Below, piece after piece: positions 30,331 to 34,507 of a stretch of 34,507 nt of DNA. This DNA comes from 20-14-all-45-10 sp964435965 (GTDB taxonomy: Bacteria; Chloroflexota; Dehalococcoidia; GIF9; AB-539-J10), in assembly GCA_964435965.1 (NCBI GenBank), contig CAYTBB010000011.1, positions 1 through 34,507 of the forward strand, in the 5' to 3' direction. Every line of letters starts with the position of its first letter. Position 1 is the first letter of the stretch. Made by a program: the position numbers and the translations under genes. The notes under the pieces are model-generated. The model was not told the DNA's origin and did not search any database. It saw nothing but the letters and a program-made list of their open reading frames with translations.

Positions 30331-31149
30331 TCAAAAGATAAAGGTCTTGGCTAGTGTTAAAGCCCCGAGCAAAGTTGTCACTATCCCTATAACAAATTTC
30401 AATTTACGGGTGTTCACTTTCTTAACCGTCATCGCGGCAAATGGTGCCGCTATAACTGAGCCTATGCTTGTACTCGCGGCGAGCATCCAGTAAATATCTC
30501 CTTTGACTACTACATAACCTATAAAGGCCACTATACATACTAGAGCCTCCGCAAGCGTAGTGCTTCCCACTGAACTTCTTGCTTCCCTTCCGCTTATTAT
30601 TTGTCCTCCGGTCACAAGGGGACCATATCCCCCACCACTTGCGCCTTTATTAAAGGAACTTATTAATCCTATGGCAATGAGACCCTTCCAAGAAAGATTA
30701 CTTTCACGATTCCGTCGTATAAGAATTCCTATCCCTATTCCTAAAACCATTACTCCTATGTAGGTTTTAAGAATAATTGTGGGAATGTTAAGGGCAAAGA
30801 ATACGGCTGCCACTGCTCCTACAATTCCACAAACACCAAGAACAAGAATAACTTTTGAATCAAGGGAGCTTGGTATATAGCCCAATCTATGTAATCGCTT
30901 TTTTATAGCCTTGTCTTGCCTAAAGTCCAGATTTATGTTTCCCAGTCTGTAATGAAAAAACCCCCCAAACAAACCACCAACAAGCTGCCCCAGCAACACA
31001 GACGGCACTACTTGTAGAGGCAAAAATCCCATAATAAGGAGTATTGGACTTAAAGCGGTGCCATAGCCCATTCCGATAGAGGCATCTATGTATTCACAGA
31101 GAAGAGCTATCACAGCTATTACTATAAATAAAGTCAGTGTTATCTCCAT
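30331..31149 (-). CDS. TauE/SafE-family anion permease
   Basis: 272 residues with seven to eight transmembrane segments: EYIDASIGMGYGTALSPILLIMG near the N-terminus, then SSFNKGASGGGYGPLVTGGQI, typical of the TauE/SafE repeats. Members move sulfite, sulfonates or other small anions. Directly upstream of cysD, a role in sulfate or sulfite transport is likely. Confidence 0.88.
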   Translation of the reverse strand: MEITLTLFIVIAVIALLCEYIDASIGMGYGTALSPILLIMGFLPLQVVPSVLLGQLVGGLFGGFFHYRLGNINLDFRQDKAIKKRLHRLGYIPSSLDSKVILVLGVCGIVGAVAAVFFALNIPTIILKTYIGVMVLGIGIGILIRRNRESNLSWKGLIAIGLISSFNKGASGGGYGPLVTGGQIISGREARSSVGSTTLAEALVCIVAFIGYVVVKGDIYWMLAASTSIGSVIAAPFAAMTVKKVNTRKLKFVIGIVTTLLGALTLAKTFIF

Positions 31150-31167
31150 AATCAGTCGGCAAGATGC

Positions 31168-31389
31168 TTATTCCAAATAACCCAAAGCCTTAAGCCTTTT
31201 CTTCACCTCTTCTTCGTCCTCTTTACTGAAGGCTTGCTCCTCTTCCCCTTCGTTTTTGAGGACTTCCTCCAGGACAAATCTCACATACTCTTCCACAGAG
31301 CCAAAATCTGTGGCCTTTACTCTCTCCTCTATCTGGCTATAGAGCTCGGCAGGCAGAAACACAGCTTTCCCTTCCTTTTTTCCGTTCAT
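31168..31389 (-). CDS. Ribbon-helix-helix-like small protein 2
   Basis: 73 residues: KAVFLPAELYSQIEERVKATDFGSVEEYVRFVLEEVL is a MetJ/Arc-like ribbon-helix-helix pattern, followed by an acidic linker and ALGYLE. It is a paralogue of the next gene upstream and overlaps it by four bases. Probably a DNA-binding regulator of the sulfur operon; antitoxin of a lost toxin is the alternative. Confidence 0.65.
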   Translation of the reverse strand: MNGKKEGKAVFLPAELYSQIEERVKATDFGSVEEYVRFVLEEVLKNEGEEEQAFSKEDEEEVKKRLKALGYLE

Positions 31390-31598
31390 AGATAGCCTAA
31401 CCTCCTTAATCTTTCTCTTATCGCTCTTAGCTCTTCCTCCGTTAGCTTGTCCTCCCCCTTTATTTCACCGCTCGAGGCCAAATTCCGCATCACAAAGACA
31501 ATAAATTCCGTAACGCTGGAAAAGCCAGTGTCCTCTATCATTTGGCCCAGCTTCTGATAAAGCTCCCTTGGTATCTTAATAGTAACTTTGTCTTGCAT
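31386..31598 (-). CDS. Ribbon-helix-helix-like small protein 1
   Basis: 70 residues from ATG 31598 (a GTG at 31604 is also in frame): KVTIKIPRELYQKLGQMIEDTGFSSVTEFIVFVMRNLA, then an acidic linker and RRLGYL. Same layout as its downstream paralogue. As first gene of the TauE-cysDN operon, with a palindrome over its own start region, autoregulation is plausible. Confidence 0.65.
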   Translation of the reverse strand: MQDKVTIKIPRELYQKLGQMIEDTGFSSVTEFIVFVMRNLASSGEIKGEDKLTEEELRAIRERLRRLGYL

Positions 31599-31648
31599 TA
31601 GCACTCTAATTGGAGTGTAATTGTAGCCTAAAATTATTATTTATGCAA
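31598..31648 (-). promoter_or_regulatory. Sulfur-operon promoter and overlapping palindrome
   Basis: Minus strand: TTGCAT (31643-31648), 17 bases, TACAAT (31620-31625). Directly downstream the palindrome TTAGCACTC-N6-GAGTGTAA (read on plus, 31598-31620) covers the expected start of transcription and the ATG, which is an ideal repressor site. Confidence 0.6.
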
Positions 31649-31706
31649 TAGGTAAGTGGGCGACTTTGATTTTTTTCGGGGTAGCTCTAAAAGGGTAGCG
31701 TAGACT

Positions 31707-31772
31707 TTATTTCTGCTTCAAAGCCCAATTATAAGGTATATCGTTGTCAAAAGGGTCAATGAGGAATTCATC
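31707..31772 (-). pseudogene. Orphan C-terminal tail of an RmlC-like gene
   Basis: 22 codons DEFLIDPFDNDIPYNWALKQ(K)-stop match the end of the epimerase at 32349 (DEFRIDPFDNDIPYDWSLKQG), about 80% identical in bases with mostly synonymous changes. It begins inside the last codons of the RelE-like toxin gene. The rest of this paralogue is gone. Confidence 0.75.
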
Positions 31773-32067
31773 TCACAATTCGTCTTAAAGCTTGATAAAA
31801 GCTTTCTCTACATTTCACTAAGACGATCTCTATTTGGTTTCTATCCTCGATAATTCGATAGGCAATTCGGTATTGTGTCTTTTCATGTTCGAAATGGCAG
31901 GATCTGATGCCCTTCAAAGGTCCTTTTAGTTCTTCATACCGGTGAGGCTCCTCTGCTAATGTTCTTACCTCCTGCTGGACTTTTTGCTTCAGAAGTGAAT
32001 CGAACCTCTTATATCTTCTATGGGCAGAAGGAGCCATAAAGACTTGGTAGGATTTACCATTCGTCAA
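31768..32067 (-). CDS. RelE/ParE-superfamily toxin
   Basis: 99 residues: YQVFMAPSAHRRYKRF, LKGPLKGIRSCHFEHEKTQYRIAYRI and VLVKCRESFYQALRR, the typical RelE fold order. Probable ribosome-dependent mRNA endonuclease. Overlaps its antitoxin by 14 bases. Its last codons run into the remnant tail of an RmlC-like gene, so the native stop may have been replaced at insertion. Confidence 0.8.
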   Translation of the reverse strand: MTNGKSYQVFMAPSAHRRYKRFDSLLKQKVQQEVRTLAEEPHRYEELKGPLKGIRSCHFEHEKTQYRIAYRIIEDRNQIEIVLVKCRESFYQALRRIVR

Positions 32068-32248
32068 TTGGTATTCCCCTTCTCTCCTCTAGCCCCTTAA
32101 GAGACTGGGCAATGATTTGAAAGGCCTCTTCGTCTAAGAGTATCTCCAAGGTTTCAAGCTCTGCTGGGCTAAGACCTTTCAGTAGATGGGCTAGTCGTTC
32201 GAGGTTAACCAGTTCAGCCCTATCCATTTCCTTTAAAGCACCAGACAT
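32054..32248 (-). CDS. Antitoxin partner of the RelE-like toxin
   Basis: 64 residues, helical: SGALKEMDRAELVNLERLAHL, then LSPAELETLEILLDEEAF. I use ATG 32248, preceded by GGGGGTGATC, rather than the GTG at 32257. The name rests mainly on its position upstream of, and overlap with, the toxin gene. Confidence 0.65.
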   Translation of the reverse strand: MSGALKEMDRAELVNLERLAHLLKGLSPAELETLEILLDEEAFQIIAQSLKGLEERRGIPIDEW

Positions 32249-32348
32249 TTTGATCACCCCCTACTCTACTAAGCTTAGCGTCATCTTCACTTGATACATT
32301 TTATCACATTTGTATTCTGCGTTAATAAACTCCCACTCTTACGGGTTA

Positions 32349-32845
32349 TTAGCCTTGCTTCAGAGACCAATCATAGGGTATATCGTTGTCGAAGGGGTCG
32401 ATGCGGAATTCGTCGGGCTCTTGGCGGTTATAGGGCTGTGTAACGGTGTTTACCACGTAAGCAGGTTCTGAGCCGTAGGCTTTGAAGCCATGGAGGACCA
32501 TGGCGGGGATGTGGATAAGCATAGGGTTGTCTTCACCGATGAAGAACTCGTTGACCACTTTTTTGGTGGGTGAATTCTCTCTCTGGTCATAGAGGGCGAT
32601 TTTTGCCATGCCTTTAATCACTACCATGTTATCGGCTTGATTTTGGTGGTAATGCCAGGCTTTTACCACGCCTGGATAGCAGGTAGTGACATATACCTGA
32701 CCGAACTTCTCAAACATAGCGTCATCGCAGCGGAGCATTTCCATGAGTTTCCCTCTTTCGTCAGGTATCCACTTTAGCTGCTTTACTTGAACTCCTTGGA
32801 TTAGCTTTTTGGTTTGGTTTCAAATTTCTTGCCTTTGGCTGGCAT
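32349..32845 (-). CDS. RmlC-like nucleotide-sugar epimerase, frameshifted near its start
   Basis: Cupin of the dTDP-4-dehydrorhamnose 3,5-epimerase family: IPDERGKLMEMLR, CYPGVVKAWHYHQNQADN with the His of the active site, HIPAMVLHGFKAYG and the conserved tail DPFDNDIPYDW. The open frame has an ATG only at 32744, after IPDERG, although the upstream codons (LIQGVQVKQLKW…) are clearly coding and lack a start. A good start exists at 32845 (GGAGG upstream; MPAKGKKFETKPK) in the neighbouring frame; one more A in a five-A run near 32807-32811 would join both. Either a frameshift mutation, slippage, or a sequencing error. Confidence 0.8.
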
Positions 32846-32861
32846 CTATGCCTCCAGATTC

Positions 32862-33095
32862 TTATTTTCGTTTGCCACCTGTCAACCATTGCTCTCGATT
32901 TATGCTGGCACGCTTAAGTATCTCCTTCAATAGAGGAACACCAATATCTTCAGGATGAGGATTAGGAATGGTTAACCTTAAATCAGCTTTTAGCATGAAA
33001 TAGTGCTTTCCACCGTGGGAGGGCCCTTCAAAAGTCATATTGCGTAGCTTTCGCACCAAGGTGTCCCAAGATATTGGCGTAAGGCGTTGAGTCAT
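32862..33095 (-). CDS. hicA: HicA-like mRNA interferase toxin
   Basis: 77 residues: ISWDTLVRKLRNMTFEGPSHGGKHYFM with the catalytic His (31) in GGKHYF, and TIPNPHPEDIGVPLLKEILKRASI. Typical double-stranded-RNA-binding-like HicA. The ATG overlaps the hicB stop by four bases. Antitoxin-first order. Confidence 0.85.
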   Translation of the reverse strand: MTQRLTPISWDTLVRKLRNMTFEGPSHGGKHYFMLKADLRLTIPNPHPEDIGVPLLKEILKRASINREQWLTGGKRK

Positions 33096-33343
33096 TTTGA
33101 CTGGGCCACCTTAACCTCCATATTCAGGTCAATGTCTCCTAAAGGAGTAATATTATGCCCCAGCCTTAGACCTAGAAGCAGCCAATCTTCAACCACCGAC
33201 TCTAGCTCATCCCGGCATTCTTCAAGATTATTACCAGCAGCCCACACACCAGGCAGCTCCTCAATCCACCCATAATAAGTTCCGTCTTCTAAGATTTTAT
33301 ATTTGGCCCGACGTGTAGCTTCACGCAAATATCTAGTAATCAT
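33092..33343 (-). CDS. hicB: HicB-like antitoxin
   Basis: 83 residues: YKILEDGTYYGWIEELPGVWAAGNNLEECRDELESVVEDWLLLGLRLG is the HicB partial RNase-H fold. No clear C-terminal DNA-binding domain. Start supported by GGGAGGTT. Unlike the HicB-like passenger of the IS element, this one has its HicA partner. Confidence 0.85.
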   Translation of the reverse strand: MITRYLREATRRAKYKILEDGTYYGWIEELPGVWAAGNNLEECRDELESVVEDWLLLGLRLGHNITPLGDIDLNMEVKVAQSK

Positions 33344-33483
33344 CGAAAACCTCCCTGAATTATTTATCCTGCCTTGTCCTGGCTACCAATATATCCTTTG
33401 CTTATCATATAATCTTTGAGGGCTTCCTGCCAAGTTCTCATGTCGTCCATACCTAAAAGTTTGGAATGGTGGTTATCAAGCAG

Positions 33484-34507
33484 CTATATGGAGAGTCTGC
33501 GGGCAAGGACGTAGATGGCCACTGCAGCCTGGGCTCCGAGCCAGGCACAGCCAATGCCCATTATGCCGCTGGCGGGCATAATTAGATAGCTGACTAGAAG
33601 CACCGCTAAAGCGATAAATCCCCAGATTGCCATGAGCTCCTTTAGTCTGCTTTTTACCCGCAGTATGCTGGTGTATAGGTGGTTAATCGCTAACGGCAGG
33701 CTGGAGAGGCTCAGAATCCAGAGCAGCTTCAAGGCATTTAAGGAATAGCTTTGCCCAAAGGCAAGCAGCAGCCATTTGCCCACCAAAATAAGCACGGTCA
33801 CCGCCGGAACCAGGAGCAGGAAGGTGAATTTGAGAGATTTGGCTACATTTTCCTTCAGCTTGTCTTCAAAGTGAGAGCCCTCAGCGAATAAGGATTGGGA
33901 AACTGCTGCGGGAATAGCGGAGAGCAGAGTGGGAATCATCCAGGCAACATAGAAGTAAGCATTTTGCTCGGCGCCCAGAAGGTTGACTACCATTAGCGGC
34001 AGGATGAACGCTGGTGAGGACCCCAATAGATTGGTCAAGTAATTGCCTCCGGAATATCGCCACATATCTTTGATTAAGCCTAAGCTTAGATTCGGTGCGG
34101 GCTTATAGAGTTTCTGGACTCCTGGCAGAAACAAGAAAATAGAAATAGCTAGAGCTACGGTGATGGCGATGCCCCAGGAAGCAACTATGCCGAAGGTACG
34201 GAAGAATAAAACGAAGAGAATGGGCAGGGGGATTTTGAGCACCGAGTAGATGGTGTTCTTGGATAAGACGAAGCCAGCTCGCCTTCTGGCTATGAAGGTA
34301 TAGTCCACTAAATTTGATAATGTCCAGAGTAAGGCAAAGATGATGAAGGCTGTGGTGAAGATGGCATTTTGCCTGACGAAGGTTAAGGCTGGCGACCAAA
34401 AACCCAGGCCAACAATGAAGATGCCGGCTACTACCAGGCTGACGAGGCCGCTCAGGGTATAGCAGGAGTTTATCAATTCCTGTGGTTTGTCTGCCTGGGG
34501 CAGGAAG
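33484..34507 (-). CDS. Oligosaccharide flippase, N-terminus beyond the window
   Basis: The frame is open from the stop at 33484 to the right edge; the first visible residues (FLPQADKPQELINS) are already inside the protein. At least nine hydrophobic segments in the MOP-exporter pattern: YTFIARRRAGFVLSKNTIY, WRYSGGNYLTNLLGSSPAFI, GAEQNAYFYVAWMIP, and the terminal WLGAQAAVAIYVLARRL. A lipid-linked glycan flippase, different from the one at 25426. Its 3' tail is duplicated in the ORF at 22108. Confidence 0.85.
   Translation of the reverse strand, partial: FLPQADKPQELINSCYTLSGLVSLVVAGIFIVGLGFWSPALTFVRQNAIFTTAFIIFALLWTLSNLVDYTFIARRRAGFVLSKNTIYSVLKIPLPILFVLFFRTFGIVASWGIAITVALAISIFLFLPGVQKLYKPAPNLSLGLIKDMWRYSGGNYLTNLLGSSPAFILPLMVVNLLGAEQNAYFYVAWMIPTLLSAIPAAVSQSLFAEGSHFEDKLKENVAKSLKFTFLLLVPAVTVLILVGKWLLLAFGQSYSLNALKLLWILSLSSLPLAINHLYTSILRVKSRLKELMAIWGFIALAVLLVSYLIMPASGIMGIGCAWLGAQAAVAIYVLARRLSI

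Noticed and set aside
31598..31620. True CIRCE element for HrcA control
   Set aside because: The spacer is six, not nine, and the downstream genes are not heat-shock genes.
33364..33450. 28-codon ORF (MDDMRTWQEALKDY…) before hicB
   Set aside because: No Shine-Dalgarno, and open upstream codons suggest a C-terminal fragment of a lost gene; family not identifiable.

Overview
The window looks like a glycan-biosynthesis island of an uncultured bacterium. The promoters are sigma70-like, Shine-Dalgarno sites are strong, and many genes overlap by the four bases ATGA. I lean towards Chloroflexota (Dehalococcoidia-like) because a DUF1616 membrane protein, a geranylgeranyl-reductase-type flavoprotein, a GDP-heptose pathway, 'GTCATTGCGAG…GCAATCT' intergenic repeats and many four-helix-bundle and toxin-antitoxin genes occur together. 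That assignment is inference. The sequence behaves like a metagenome assembly: a 100-N gap at 2443-2542 is flanked by the same 55 bases on both sides, so it is probably an unresolved overlap rather than missing DNA.

Layout. 1-2648: an edge-truncated gene, a MITE-like element, tRNA-Lys(TTT), a small gene behind a perfect consensus promoter, a COG2426-type membrane protein and a DUF1616 protein. 2649-7206: a flavoprotein and a GT2 gene among dispersed repeats, followed by a gene graveyard: a PIN toxin with an internal deletion, a second MITE copy, a MntA-HepT (MNT/HEPN) pair between 55-bp direct repeats, and SDR fragments. 7228-20692 (plus strand): a long run with the GDP-D-glycero-D-manno-heptose set (hddA, gmhA, a GalE-like epimerase, hddC, gmhB), then GT2, GT2, a sulfatase-fold enzyme, a chimeric ORF, a methyltransferase, GT4, Gfo/Idh/MocA, FkbM and a large polytopic membrane protein. 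20700-24043: DUF433/DUF5615 pair with a tiny downstream membrane peptide, a decayed S23r gene, a chimeric small ORF, and an IS1595-type element carrying a HicB-like passenger. 24061-34507: a second sulfatase-fold protein and a flippase; a minus-strand sulfate-activation operon (two ribbon-helix-helix-like proteins, TauE/SafE, CysD, an S23r insertion, CysN, a phosphodiesterase-fold protein); RelE and HicAB modules around an RmlC-like epimerase; and a second flippase cut by the window edge.

How it fits together. The heptose enzymes would make GDP-heptose, the glycosyltransferases would assemble a surface glycan on a lipid carrier, the flippases would export it, and CysDN with the sulfatase-fold proteins hint at sulfated decoration. 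No APS kinase is visible.

The most unusual signal is how the island is built. Orphan 3' ends of glycan genes (GT2, flippase, RmlC-like, SDR) are left behind or fused to unrelated reading frames. Two repeat families sit directly upstream of unrelated genes. Heptamer and nonamer tandem repeats run through coding sequence and gene junctions of the heptose operon. Together these suggest repeated cassette replacement, with toxin-antitoxin modules at several of the scars.
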